Below, piece after piece: positions 54,499 through 62,159 of a stretch of DNA of 64,000 nucleotides. A program made the translations under genes and the position numbers. The notes under the pieces are model-generated. The model was not told the origin of the DNA, made no database searches, and saw only the letters and a program-made list of their open reading frames with translations. Within the stretch, counting starts at the first letter, position 1. The number at the start of each line of letters is the position of its first letter. Source of the DNA: Onstottus_B arcticum (GTDB lineage Bacteria > Acidobacteriota > Blastocatellia > UBA7656); NCBI GenBank assembly GCA_038040485.1, contig JBBPIE010000015.1:1-64000 (forward strand), in the 5' to 3' direction.

Positions 54499-54915
54499 TT
54501 GTTTGTCGAACACTTCATGAGCGAACTGCTCACAGCAAGGAATCCAGAACTCGGTTCTATTGAAGAAGCGAAGCTTAGTTTTGCCCAGAAACTTGCATTG
54601 ATCGGCACGGCCGAGTTGGGAGTGTCCTACTTGGTTCCCGGGATTCGCCGTCTAAATACTATTCGCAACCGTCTTGCACACACATTGAGCGCGGAAATCT
54701 CTACTGATGATGTGAATGTGTTCTTGGGGATTGCACTGTTTCGAGCCCTGCGCGAGGAGTTAGCGAAGCCGGGGCTGCCCAGCTCTGATCCCGCTGACAT
54801 CTTAGAGGCTTTCGCAAAGCATGTGGGGATTACTCTTCACGCAATCGCAACAAGGAACCCAGAGATATGGGCGAAAGCAGTCCGGTTGGCCCAAGCAGAC
54901 GATGTTGAAACGTAG
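54499..54915 (+). CDS. HEPN-like protein (RNRLAH motif), first gene of the cassette-like array
   Basis: 138 residues from TTG 54499, but the reading frame is open back to 54337 without a stop, and translated upstream residues (KVVEHLLQLLGGREKASQTF; HRFLASCWDQDTERIGRILR) look protein-like, so the true start may be a non-ATG codon there or may be missing. An all-helical protein with IRNRLAHTLSAEIS near residue 56; R-N-x-x-x-H is the HEPN ribonuclease signature. It may resemble MltR-type domains. A nuclease, RNA-binding or antitoxin-like partner role is possible. Start codon is weak, which fits a cassette read from an outside promoter. Confidence 0.55.
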   Translation: MFVEHFMSELLTARNPELGSIEEAKLSFAQKLALIGTAELGVSYLVPGIRRLNTIRNRLAHTLSAEISTDDVNVFLGIALFRALREELAKPGLPSSDPADILEAFAKHVGITLHAIATRNPEIWAKAVRLAQADDVET

Positions 54916-54946
54916 CAAGGATCAGCAGCTTTGCACGTCGTTGGGC
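54909..54946 (+). other. Putative integron attC-like site 2
   Basis: It overlaps the stop of the HEPN-like gene. AACG (54909-54912) pairs with CGTT (54939-54942) in the GTTGGGC core (54940-54946). GCAAGG (54915-54920) pairs with CTTTGC (54929-54934) as L boxes around an 8-base loop. It is short for attC but folds in the expected order R''-L''-loop-L'-R'. The HNH gene begins 38 bases later. Confidence 0.4.
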
Positions 54947-54983
54947 GCCATCCGACCGCCCGACGATATGAAGAAAAAGAAAG

Positions 54984-55652
54984 ATGCCATTTCCTCGCGA
55001 TAAGGTTGATCAATTGCTTGTGGCTTGTCATCGCCGCTGCTGCATTTGTCATAGATTCTGTGGGGTAAAGATGGAAACAGATCACATTGTACCTGAGGTC
55101 GAAGGTGGGCCGAATGCCATAGACAATGCCATCCCGGTCTGCTTTGAATGTCACGCCGAGATACACAGCTACAATGACCAGCATCCGAGAGGACGCAAGT
55201 TTCGTCCAGAAGAACTACGCAAGCACAAAAGCCAATGGTTGGAGATATGTCGAACTCGGCCGGAGGTCTTCTTGAATGCACTTCGAAACTCCGACGTAGG
55301 ACCTTTGCAGGCGCTTATTGATGAAATGGAGTTCAATGCTGCTGTCGCAACATATCCGAAGCAGGACGACCGCGGCTGCCTTTTTCAAGACGAGCAATTT
55401 CGGCGAGCAATTCGAGAAGGAACGATTTCTACACTCAATGAGGACCTAAAGAAATCCATCCTCGAAGCATACGTGGCTATCAGCCGTGCGAATCAATGGG
55501 TATCAGCGGAAACGATGCACGCACCTCGGTCGGCAGGGTGGGTTGATGCCGGTAACGCGGCGCGTCGGCACATAGATGATGCGTCGCCAAAGATCGAAAC
55601 CGCATATAGAGAATTACTCAAACTTTTGAGCACGGAAGGCACGAAAGAGTAA
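54984..55652 (+). CDS. HNH endonuclease family protein
   Basis: 222 residues. The N-terminal 60 residues form an HNH nuclease domain with zinc-binding Cys pairs (CCIC near residue 19 and CFEC near residue 52), the catalytic His in METDHIVPEVEGGPN, then Asn and a final His in CFECHAEIH. The C-terminal 150 residues are helical and I recognise no family. HNH proteins of this type are common in restriction, anti-phage and mobile-element contexts. It is the second gene of the cassette-like array. Specificity, sequence or damage, cannot be told. Confidence 0.8.
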   Translation: MPFPRDKVDQLLVACHRRCCICHRFCGVKMETDHIVPEVEGGPNAIDNAIPVCFECHAEIHSYNDQHPRGRKFRPEELRKHKSQWLEICRTRPEVFLNALRNSDVGPLQALIDEMEFNAAVATYPKQDDRGCLFQDEQFRRAIREGTISTLNEDLKKSILEAYVAISRANQWVSAETMHAPRSAGWVDAGNAARRHIDDASPKIETAYRELLKLLSTEGTKE

Positions 55653-55734
55653 CGCCTTCGGCCCATCAGTTCGCGCACCTCGCCGCATGCGCCGTAGCCG
55701 CAAACTACGCGGCAGGTAATGCAGGGCGTTGGGC
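55647..55734 (+). other. Putative integron attC-like site 3
   Basis: AACGCC (55651-55656, overlapping the HNH stop codon) is an exact complement of GGCGTT (55725-55730) in the core GTTGGGC (55728-55734). The middle folds further (CGTAG/CTACG around CCGCAAA). Length 88, inside the known attC range. The R'' box is only a partial match. The TIR gene begins 40 bases after the core. Confidence 0.4.
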
Positions 55735-55774
55735 GTCCTTGAGTCGCCTTGTCGGTCACTAGTTTTTGAAAGCT

Positions 55775-56911
55775 ATGAACGTAATTAACGCAATTCCTGA
55801 TGAGCTATTTGAAGTTGCACGGCGACTGGACTCTATAGAACAAAACTTTGCCGCACCTGAGATCAGCCAGCAACTGGATATTGTCCAGGATGCCGCCACT
55901 AGAGTTGGAAGAGCTTCGAGTGGATCATGGCTAGGGTATCATTCGCGTACCTATTACCGGAACCTGGAGCCTCCACCACCTGGAGCTCATTTTAGTGTGG
56001 AATGGGGTCTGAAGTATGCCAACTCTATAGGCGATACGAGGGGTAGTTGGGAAGAATTTGATTTTGACTATGTACGTAACTCTGTTTATGAAATCGCTGG
56101 GAACCCAGACTTAAAACCAGCAGAAGAACTAGGTCGAAATGCGCGGAACGTTTTTGAAGAAGCGCGTGATGAGATTCTCTCCTTACTAACGACATCTCTT
56201 GGGAAGAAACATGATTCTTTTCTGGAGAGATTGAAGAAAGAGGCAGAAGAAGCAAAGTTACTCGCTCTATCAGATATCGTCAGCTACTACCGTCCAACGA
56301 GTGCTTTCGTATCATTGGATATGGTCGCATTCGGCCAAGGGCCACAAGCGCCTCCGCATATACAGGTATTAGCTTATGTTGGATCGTTACGCCATCCAGT
56401 TCAAGCCTGCGCGAGGTTGTCGAAGATAGCGCAACGTGCTGCATCTCACCTGGCCAAGCGAGAACGCCACGGACAAATAAATCAGGAGATGGGAACAAGT
56501 GTATTCATTGGTCATGGCCGCTCTCTTATCTGGAAAGAGCTTAAAGACTTCATTCAGGATAGACTGGCATTACCTTGGGACGAGTTCAACCGTGTGCCAA
56601 TAGCAGGTATTACGAATATAACTCGACTCTCACAGATGTTAGATGAGGCAGGCATAGCATTCATAGTTATGACCGCAGAAGACGAACAAACCGATGGCAA
56701 AATGCGTGCGAGAATGAACGTCATTCATGAGGCAGGCCTCTTTCAGGGAAAACTTGGATTCACCAAGGCAATCATACTGCTGGAGGAAGAATGTGAAGAG
56801 TTCTCAAATATTGAGGGATTGGGACAGATACGGTTCCCAAAAGGAAACATCCAAGCAGCTTTTGAAGAGATAAGGCAGGTACTTGAACGCGAAGGGATAA
56901 TTCCTTCTTGA
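55775..56911 (+). CDS. TIR-domain effector (CAP12/Pycsar-type TIR-like, PF10137) with N-terminal sensor-like domain
   Basis: 378 residues from the ATG at 55775 (MNVINAIPDELFE). The C-terminal 140 residues (from TSVFIGHGRSLIWKELKDFI) match the TIR-like domain of predicted NAD-cleaving defence effectors: ITNITRLSQMLDEAGIAF, MTAEDEQTDGKMRARMNVIH, EAGLFQGKLGFTKAIILLEE and EEFSNIEGLGQIRFPKGNI, with the catalytic-type Glu in EAGLFQG or the following acidic run. The N-terminal 230 residues (SGSWLGYHSRTYYRN; PPPPGAHFSVEWGL) contain no domain I know and may sense a phage or a nucleotide signal. It is the third gene of the array. An abortive-infection role is inferred from the domain. No cyclase or partner gene of CBASS type is adjacent. 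Confidence 0.8.
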   Translation: MNVINAIPDELFEVARRLDSIEQNFAAPEISQQLDIVQDAATRVGRASSGSWLGYHSRTYYRNLEPPPPGAHFSVEWGLKYANSIGDTRGSWEEFDFDYVRNSVYEIAGNPDLKPAEELGRNARNVFEEARDEILSLLTTSLGKKHDSFLERLKKEAEEAKLLALSDIVSYYRPTSAFVSLDMVAFGQGPQAPPHIQVLAYVGSLRHPVQACARLSKIAQRAASHLAKRERHGQINQEMGTSVFIGHGRSLIWKELKDFIQDRLALPWDEFNRVPIAGITNITRLSQMLDEAGIAFIVMTAEDEQTDGKMRARMNVIHEAGLFQGKLGFTKAIILLEEECEEFSNIEGLGQIRFPKGNIQAAFEEIRQVLEREGIIPS

Positions 56912-56991
56912 CCTATCCATTTCGGTTGCGCGACCTGCTTACGAAGGCCGATGGCCGAACGTGATCGATAAATGATCAATGCCCAGTAAGA

Positions 56992-57444
56992 TCACCCGCC
57001 CAACCTTGCAAGCGCTTGTTCCAACGCAACTCTAACCTGGATCGATTCTTCCACGTCCATTCTGCGCTTCAACGCGTCCACCGAAGACGGATCACTCAAA
57101 TGCGTCAAAGCCGTCGCAACTGCTCTACGCACGGAAGCGTCGCTGTCATCAAGCGCCACAATCAACGAGGGGAGCATCCGAGTGTCGCCTTGCCCCGAGA
57201 CGCACATTCGCGAGAGGTCTTCGGCGGCGCGTTGCCGGGCAAAAGGTGAGATGTCTGAAAGCGATTCGATCAAGCTGAAAAGGCGCGTGTCCTTGGAGAC
57301 AGGCCGGGCGTCTTCGACTTCGGAGGGCGGTTCGTAGCCGCGGCGTTTCAAGTAGAGGCGCTCGTTGCGGCTCAGGGCTCGTTCGCCGTTAAGCCACCAG
57401 ATCACGGCGATGATGACGACGACGAAGAGAACGAGAAAGAGCAT
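56992..57444 (-). CDS. Membrane-anchored HEAT-repeat protein
   Basis: 150 residues. An N-terminal membrane segment (MLFLVLFVVVIIAVIWWL, residues 1-18) is followed by a charged linker and two to three HEAT/PBS-like helical repeats (LIVALDDSDASVRRAVATAL; DALKRRMDVEESIQVRVALE). Such modules bind proteins. No further function can be assigned. It is upstream of pbp1A on the same strand with a repeat-filled gap, not an operon partner. Confidence 0.75.
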   Translation of the reverse strand: MLFLVLFVVVIIAVIWWLNGERALSRNERLYLKRRGYEPPSEVEDARPVSKDTRLFSLIESLSDISPFARQRAAEDLSRMCVSGQGDTRMLPSLIVALDDSDASVRRAVATALTHLSDPSSVDALKRRMDVEESIQVRVALEQALARLGG

Positions 57445-57446
57445 TT

Positions 57447-57546
57447 TCGATTGCCGATTGGCGATTGCCGATTCCTGATTGAGGATCGCGAATCAACCTG
57501 CATCTTCAATCCGCAATCGGCAATCGGAAATCGACAATCGGCAATT
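57447..57546. repeat. CGATTGCCGATTG repeat array with inverted copies
   Basis: Direct copies of ATTGCCGATT/GGCGATTGCCG at 57447-57480 face the reverse complement (AATCGGCAATCGG and neighbours) at 57518-57546. The central 37 bases are unrelated. It separates the HEAT gene start (57444) and the PBP1A stop (57549), so it fills the whole gap. Another intergenic repeat family in this genome. Confidence 0.75.
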
Positions 57547-57548
57547 CC

Positions 57549-60095
57549 TCACCCGTTCTTACCGCGCTTCTTCTTGTCGTCTTGCTTCGAAGCGGGAGGC
57601 GCCGCGGGTGGCCGTTCGGGTTCCGAGCGAGGACGAGCTCTTGGCGTGTTGTGATCCGTTCGAGATACGCCGCCGCCGTCCTGCTCTTCCAGCTTGGGTA
57701 TAGGTTTGCGAGCGGGTTCTTTCGGCGCCGGCTCGGGAGGAGGAGTCTCTTCTTGCGCAGCGCTCTTGGCTTTGTCTGATGTATCGTCGTTTGCCTTGGC
57801 GGCTGCTTCGTCGGCTTGTGCGGTGCGAAGCGCGCGTTCTGCTTCTCCGCGTTTTGCGATCACTTCTTTATCTGGAGGCCCACCCTTCGGGAATTGATCG
57901 TTGGGCTTGTCCTTCAGGAACTTGTCCATGAACTGGATCCACATAGGCAGAGCGGCAACCGAGCCGGCCTCCTTGTTGCCGAGCGACTTCTTTAACCCCG
58001 GGTATCCAATCCAGACCCCGGCTGTGTACGTCGGCGTGTAGCCGATGAACCACGCATCGGTGAAATCGTTCACCGTGCCGGTCTTGCCGCAGATCATTCG
58101 CTTGGCCAGTTCCTTGTTGCTCATGATCGAGCCTGCCGTTCCCCCGGTTACCGCGGCCCGCATCATGTTTTGCATCTGCGAAGCGACGTAAGGTGAAATG
58201 GCTTTCGTGGATTTAGGCTCCCACTCCTTTTCGACGTTGCCTTCGGAGTCAGTGACTCGCTTGATCAAATGAGGCGTGACTCGAACGCCCATATTCGAGA
58301 AAGCCGAATACGCGCTGGTCATGTCGATCAGCGGTTCTTCGGTTGCTCCAAGCGCTGAAGGCAGAACGCGCTTCATCGGGTTGGGCAAGCCTAACCGTTT
58401 GACGATGTCCGCGCCCTTGTCGACACCCACGATCGAGAGCAATCGGACCGCCACCACGTTGATCGATTGCTGAAGTGCGCTCCGAAGCGGCATCATCCCG
58501 CCTCCCGACGAACCGTCGTAATTGGCGGGCGACCAGCCTGTATTGGGATCGGTAAACGGCTCGGCGCTCACAACCGAGTCGGGCGTAAAGCCGTTCTCTA
58601 TCGCCGCCGCGTAGATGAAGGGCTTGAAAGTCGAGCCGGTCTGCCGCTCGGCTTGAGTCGCGTTGTTGAACTTGCGAGTCGCAAAGTCGTAGCCGCCGAC
58701 CATCGCTTTCACATCGCCTGTCTTTGACTCGAGGCAAACCAGCGCGCCGTCCACCGATGGCAACTGATCAAGCATCACTTCCAGCAGCTTCTTGTCGTTG
58801 TCCGCCTTGACCACCTTGAAGACCGCGAGATCGCCGCGCTTCAGAAGCTTCGAGGGGGGTCCGCCAGCCCAGCGAGTCTGAGCTTCGGTGAGAGCCACCT
58901 TGTAGTCCCCGAATCTCACTTCGGCGCCTGTTCCGCTCACATTCATCACAAGGCCGTAGACGTATTCGCCTGCGATGTAGTCGCCGAGCCAATCCGGGTG
59001 AGAGTAGTGGGTCAGATCGTTAGCCAGCTTCTGATCCAGCACGTTTCGGAGCTTGCCGCGCCACTTCTTGCCGTGCCGGTCCTGGTAGGCGTGAAGCCCG
59101 CGCCGCACCGCTCGCACCGCTTCACGTTGGGCAGCGGGGTCGATTGTCGTGTATATGTTCATCCCGCCGGTCTGTGTCTGATATGTTCCAAACGTTTCTT
59201 CGGACTCCTGCCGCACCTCTTCGACAAAGTAACCGAAGATAGAGTTGTTGTTGCTCTGCGGCGGATTCACGTTCAGATTGATCCGGGTCTGGCGCGCGCG
59301 ATTGTACTCGTCGTCGGTGATGTAGTTCTCCTCGTGCATGCGGAACAGAACTACGTTTCTCCTGTCACTTGCGGCTCGCTCATCGCGAGTCGGCGAGTAG
59401 TAGCTTGGCGCTTTGGGCAAGCCGGCCAGCAGCGCGCACTCTTCGAGACTCAGATCTTTGAGCGACTTTGAAAAGTAATATTGCGAACCCGCCTCAAACC
59501 CATAGGCCCCACCCCCGAGAAAAATCTGGTTGCAGTACATCTCCAAAATCTGTTCCTTGGTGTAGTACCGCTCGATCTGCATCGCTATCAAGGCTTCTTT
59601 GATTTTTCTGGTGTAGGTCTTTTCCGGTGAGAGAAAAAGCGCGCGCGCGAGCTGCTGAGTCAGCGTGGAAGCGCCTTCGGCCTTGCGGCTCTTGACCACG
59701 TTTTTGAACGCCGCCATCACAATCCGGATCGGGTCCACGCCGACGTGCTGATAGAAGCGGTCGTCCTCAATCGCAAAGATCGCGTTCTTCATCTGATCGG
59801 GAATCTGATCGTAGGTGATGGGGAGTCTTCGTTCGAGCGAGAACTCACCGACCACGGTCTTGCCGTCGGCGGCAAGCACTCGGGTTACGAGGTTTGGCCG
59901 GTACTGCGCCAGCCCCGCGACCTCTTGTGCTTCTTGAGTCATGCTTGCCTGGTAGGCTACGGTCGCGCCAAACATGATTCCGGCGATGACCGACAGCGCT
60001 ACGAGCGCCAGAAACGTGTATCGCCTGAAAAAATCCTGGAGCCAGTTGGGAGAAAGCGTGATCCCACGACCCTTAAACAGTTTTCTGGATAGCAT
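57549..60095 (-). CDS. Penicillin-binding protein 1A (bifunctional transglycosylase/transpeptidase)
   Basis: 848 residues. Cytoplasmic start, one membrane anchor (LALVALSVIAGIMFGATVAY near residue 35), then the GT51 transglycosylase (AIFAIEDDRFYQHVGVDPIR with catalytic Glu; GASTLTQQLARALFLSPE). The transpeptidase has SxxK in GSTFKPFIYAAAIENGF, SxN in QQSINVVAVRLLSIVG and KTG in CGKTGTVNDFTDAWFIGYTP. A long Pro/Glu/Lys-rich tail (about residues 760-848) is low complexity. It polymerises and cross-links peptidoglycan in the periplasm. Specific family number (mrcA or ponA) is not assigned. Confidence 0.94.
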   Translation of the reverse strand: MLSRKLFKGRGITLSPNWLQDFFRRYTFLALVALSVIAGIMFGATVAYQASMTQEAQEVAGLAQYRPNLVTRVLAADGKTVVGEFSLERRLPITYDQIPDQMKNAIFAIEDDRFYQHVGVDPIRIVMAAFKNVVKSRKAEGASTLTQQLARALFLSPEKTYTRKIKEALIAMQIERYYTKEQILEMYCNQIFLGGGAYGFEAGSQYYFSKSLKDLSLEECALLAGLPKAPSYYSPTRDERAASDRRNVVLFRMHEENYITDDEYNRARQTRINLNVNPPQSNNNSIFGYFVEEVRQESEETFGTYQTQTGGMNIYTTIDPAAQREAVRAVRRGLHAYQDRHGKKWRGKLRNVLDQKLANDLTHYSHPDWLGDYIAGEYVYGLVMNVSGTGAEVRFGDYKVALTEAQTRWAGGPPSKLLKRGDLAVFKVVKADNDKKLLEVMLDQLPSVDGALVCLESKTGDVKAMVGGYDFATRKFNNATQAERQTGSTFKPFIYAAAIENGFTPDSVVSAEPFTDPNTGWSPANYDGSSGGGMMPLRSALQQSINVVAVRLLSIVGVDKGADIVKRLGLPNPMKRVLPSALGATEEPLIDMTSAYSAFSNMGVRVTPHLIKRVTDSEGNVEKEWEPKSTKAISPYVASQMQNMMRAAVTGGTAGSIMSNKELAKRMICGKTGTVNDFTDAWFIGYTPTYTAGVWIGYPGLKKSLGNKEAGSVAALPMWIQFMDKFLKDKPNDQFPKGGPPDKEVIAKRGEAERALRTAQADEAAAKANDDTSDKAKSAAQEETPPPEPAPKEPARKPIPKLEEQDGGGVSRTDHNTPRARPRSEPERPPAAPPASKQDDKKKRGKNG

Positions 60096-60457
60096 AGCTT
60101 TTACCTCGCTTCAAGAAGTCGCTAAGTTTACCGCTTCACTTGGATGACGGGAGGCGAACACTGGGCTGAAGCGTAGCGCACCGCCGCCGTCGCTGTAAAG
60201 CAACGCCGCCTTCGATGCAGGAATGGGCAATCGCGTTGGTTGGTAGGAGCTCTGCGCAAGCCTCTGCGTCTTGCGGTTCATCAGTGTTGCGAGTCTCGCT
60301 AACCGCCGAGACGCCGAGACGCAGAGGCTTGCGCAGAGAAGACGCACTCTCCGCCTCGTTTGAATTGCGGATCGGAGGTCGAGACACTATCCTGTCAGGC
60401 GTCGGCCCCACTTGCGTATCGGCGCGAGGCCCCCGAAGTTCCACACGACAGCGAACA
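60096..60457. other. Intergenic region with a strong inverted repeat
   Basis: About 360 bases upstream of PBP1A, containing the second AACCGCAGAGACGC family repeat (60251-60337) and otherwise unique sequence that should hold the PBP1A promoter on the minus strand. No gene is supported. Confidence 0.5.
60251..60337. repeat. Inverted repeat of the AACCGCAGAGACGC family
   Basis: TCTGCGCAAGCCTCTGCGTC TTGCGGTT (60251-60278) pairs with AACCGCCGAGACGC... GCAGAGGCTTGCGCAGA (60301-60337), a nearly perfect complement with a 22-base loop. Second of four members. Confidence 0.85.
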
Positions 60458-60750
60458 ATGCCATCTTTCTCAAATCACAAGTGGACCACCTGCCTCTTCT
60501 TCCTGGCTCTCGCCGCACCGGTGCTAATAGCGATCTGGTTTGTTCCCTGGTTCGTGACTCAAGACGGACCTCGCCACGTCTATAACGCACACATATTGTC
60601 CGCGTTGTCGAACGAGCAGTCGCCCTTCAAAGATTTCTATGCGGCGCGCGCGGGGTTGTTGCCGTGTGGTTCGACGCGCTTTGCGAGAACTGGTTTCAGC
60701 CTGAGCCAGTCTTTGAACAAGGTGAGGTGAGAGCGTTCAGGCGCAGATGA
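60458..60750 (+). pseudogene. Remnant of a polytopic membrane protein gene with a large internal deletion
   Basis: The start at 60458 (MPSFSNHKWTTCLFF) gives an N-terminal membrane segment (LALAAPVLIAIWFVPWFV) and the motif FVTQDGPRHVYNAHILSALS, as in the large family of polytopic membrane proteins near GT39-type mannosyl transferases. After about 66 codons the frame shifts; the remaining 29 codons in another frame from 60664 read VWFDALCENWFQPEPVFEQG EVRAFRRR and a stop, a plausible C-terminal end of the same protein. The middle several hundred codons are missing. It is therefore a decayed gene, not a small protein. Confidence 0.65.
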
Positions 60751-60763
60751 GAAGAATTTCAAT

Positions 60764-60840
60764 TCTCAGCGTTTGTCTCTGCGTCTCCCCGTCTCCGCGG
60801 TTAGCTAACATCGAAAACTAACTAACCGCAGAGACGCCGC
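60764..60840. repeat. Inverted repeat of the AACCGCAGAGACGC family
   Basis: Left arm CTCAGCGTTTGTCTCTGCGTC... ending CGCGGTTAG (60764-60803) pairs over its inner part with CTAACCGCAGAGACGCCGC (60822-60840). Third member. It ends 13 bases before the AI-2E transporter stop codon. Confidence 0.8.
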
Positions 60841-60853
60841 CGAACAAAGAGCG

Positions 60854-61975
60854 CTACTCCTCGGGTTTGCCAGGAGGCGCACCGGGCTCCGGGATCTCTC
60901 CGACTGTGGGTTCCTGCGCCGTCGGAGAGTTCCACGCGCGGGCCTCCTCCCTCACCATTCCCAGCGTCGTCATCGTCAGCGCGAGAATCACCGGCCCGAT
61001 GAACAAGCCAAGAAACCCGAAGACACTCACACCGCCAAACACCGAAAAGAAAATGAGCAGGGGGTGCATCTGCACTCGGCCGCGAATCAAGATCGGTCTC
61101 AGAATGTTGTCGATCGTTCCCACCGCCAGTGCGCCCCAGCCCACGAGTATCAGTCCCTTCACCCAACTCCCGGAGGCCACCAAATAAATAGCTGCCGGGG
61201 CCCAAACGATAGCGGTGCCAACCAGCGGCAGCAAAGCGAACACCGCCGCTACAACTCCCCAGAACAACGGCGAGTCTACGCCAAGCACCCACAACGCGAT
61301 TCCAACCATCGCCCCTTGAACTGCTGCAACGATGAGCCCGCCATAAACAGTTCCGACAACTGTGTTCTCGATCCCGCTGAACAGTCTTTCGACCTGGTCG
61401 TTGCTCAGCGGAAGCAGGGCCGCGATGCGTCTGCGAAGCGCGCGCCCTTCGCGAAACAAAAAGAACAAGGTGAACAGAGCTATTGCGGAGTTGAGGATAA
61501 ACGAGCCCAGCCCGCCAACTATCCTCCAGCCTCTTGAGACGAGGAGCCCACTCAGGTCTTTCAATCGACTGACCAGTTCTGCGCGAGCATCAAACTGAGA
61601 GACATCGACATATTGCCCAATCCATTGCATCGGGCGGTCGAGCGAGGCGGATAGGAATTCACTGAAGCCGCCGCTCTCTGAAGTCTTCTGATCCAGGATT
61701 TCGTACAGAGTCGTTAGCTCACGTTTCATACCGAACAACACGAGCGCCGCGGGCACGACGAAAATAAGGACCACAAGCAAGGTAGTTATTAGCGCGGCCA
61801 GGCTTGGCTTGCGGATGCGGCGCTGCACTCGCGCATGCACCGGGTAGAAGACGATTGCGATGACGGTAGCTGAAAGCAGCGGGAAGACGAAAGGCTCGAA
61901 TAGCAGATAGCACAGGAACAGGGACACGGCCGTGAGAGCCAACAGGAAGATCAGAGTCGAACGCTTGCTGTTCAT
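60854..61975 (-). CDS. AI-2E family transporter (PerM-like)
   Basis: 373 residues with about eight membrane segments (IFLLALTAVSLFLCYLLFEP; LLSATVIAIVFYPVHARVQ; VVAAVFALLPLVGTAIVWAP). Family features are the conserved PLVGT and the GLGSFILNSAIALFTLFFLF region. Members export small molecules or act as permeases; the name AI-2E reflects a proposed autoinducer-2 export function. The gene is alone. Confidence 0.9.
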   Translation of the reverse strand: MNSKRSTLIFLLALTAVSLFLCYLLFEPFVFPLLSATVIAIVFYPVHARVQRRIRKPSLAALITTLLVVLIFVVPAALVLFGMKRELTTLYEILDQKTSESGGFSEFLSASLDRPMQWIGQYVDVSQFDARAELVSRLKDLSGLLVSRGWRIVGGLGSFILNSAIALFTLFFLFREGRALRRRIAALLPLSNDQVERLFSGIENTVVGTVYGGLIVAAVQGAMVGIALWVLGVDSPLFWGVVAAVFALLPLVGTAIVWAPAAIYLVASGSWVKGLILVGWGALAVGTIDNILRPILIRGRVQMHPLLIFFSVFGGVSVFGFLGLFIGPVILALTMTTLGMVREEARAWNSPTAQEPTVGEIPEPGAPPGKPEE

Positions 61976-62075
61976 TCGAGTAGATGGCCGAGAGGTCTAT
62001 GCTTCGTAGTACCGGCTTTAGCCGGAATCCGTCCTGTCATCGGCTGAAGATGTTGTCGTGATCTTCCCTTCGAAA

Positions 62076-62132
62076 CCTCAGCGCCTCTGCGGTTAGCCAG
62101 TTTCGGAAATCAACTAGCCGCGGAGACGCTGA
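62076..62132. repeat. Inverted repeat of the AACCGCAGAGACGC family
   Basis: CCTCAGCGCCTCTGCGGTTAG (62076-62096) pairs with CTAGCCGCGGAGACGCTGAG (62113-62132) across a 16-base loop. Fourth member. It lies 28 bases downstream of the topA stop codon, so it may be a processing or termination hairpin. Confidence 0.8.
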
Positions 62133-62159
62133 GATGAAGAGGTCGCGCAGAGCGGCAGG

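Noticed and set aside
56996..57003. A fourth attC-like core (GCCCAACC) after the TIR gene
   Set aside because: It falls within the coding end of the HEAT-repeat gene on the other strand and has no paired partner site.
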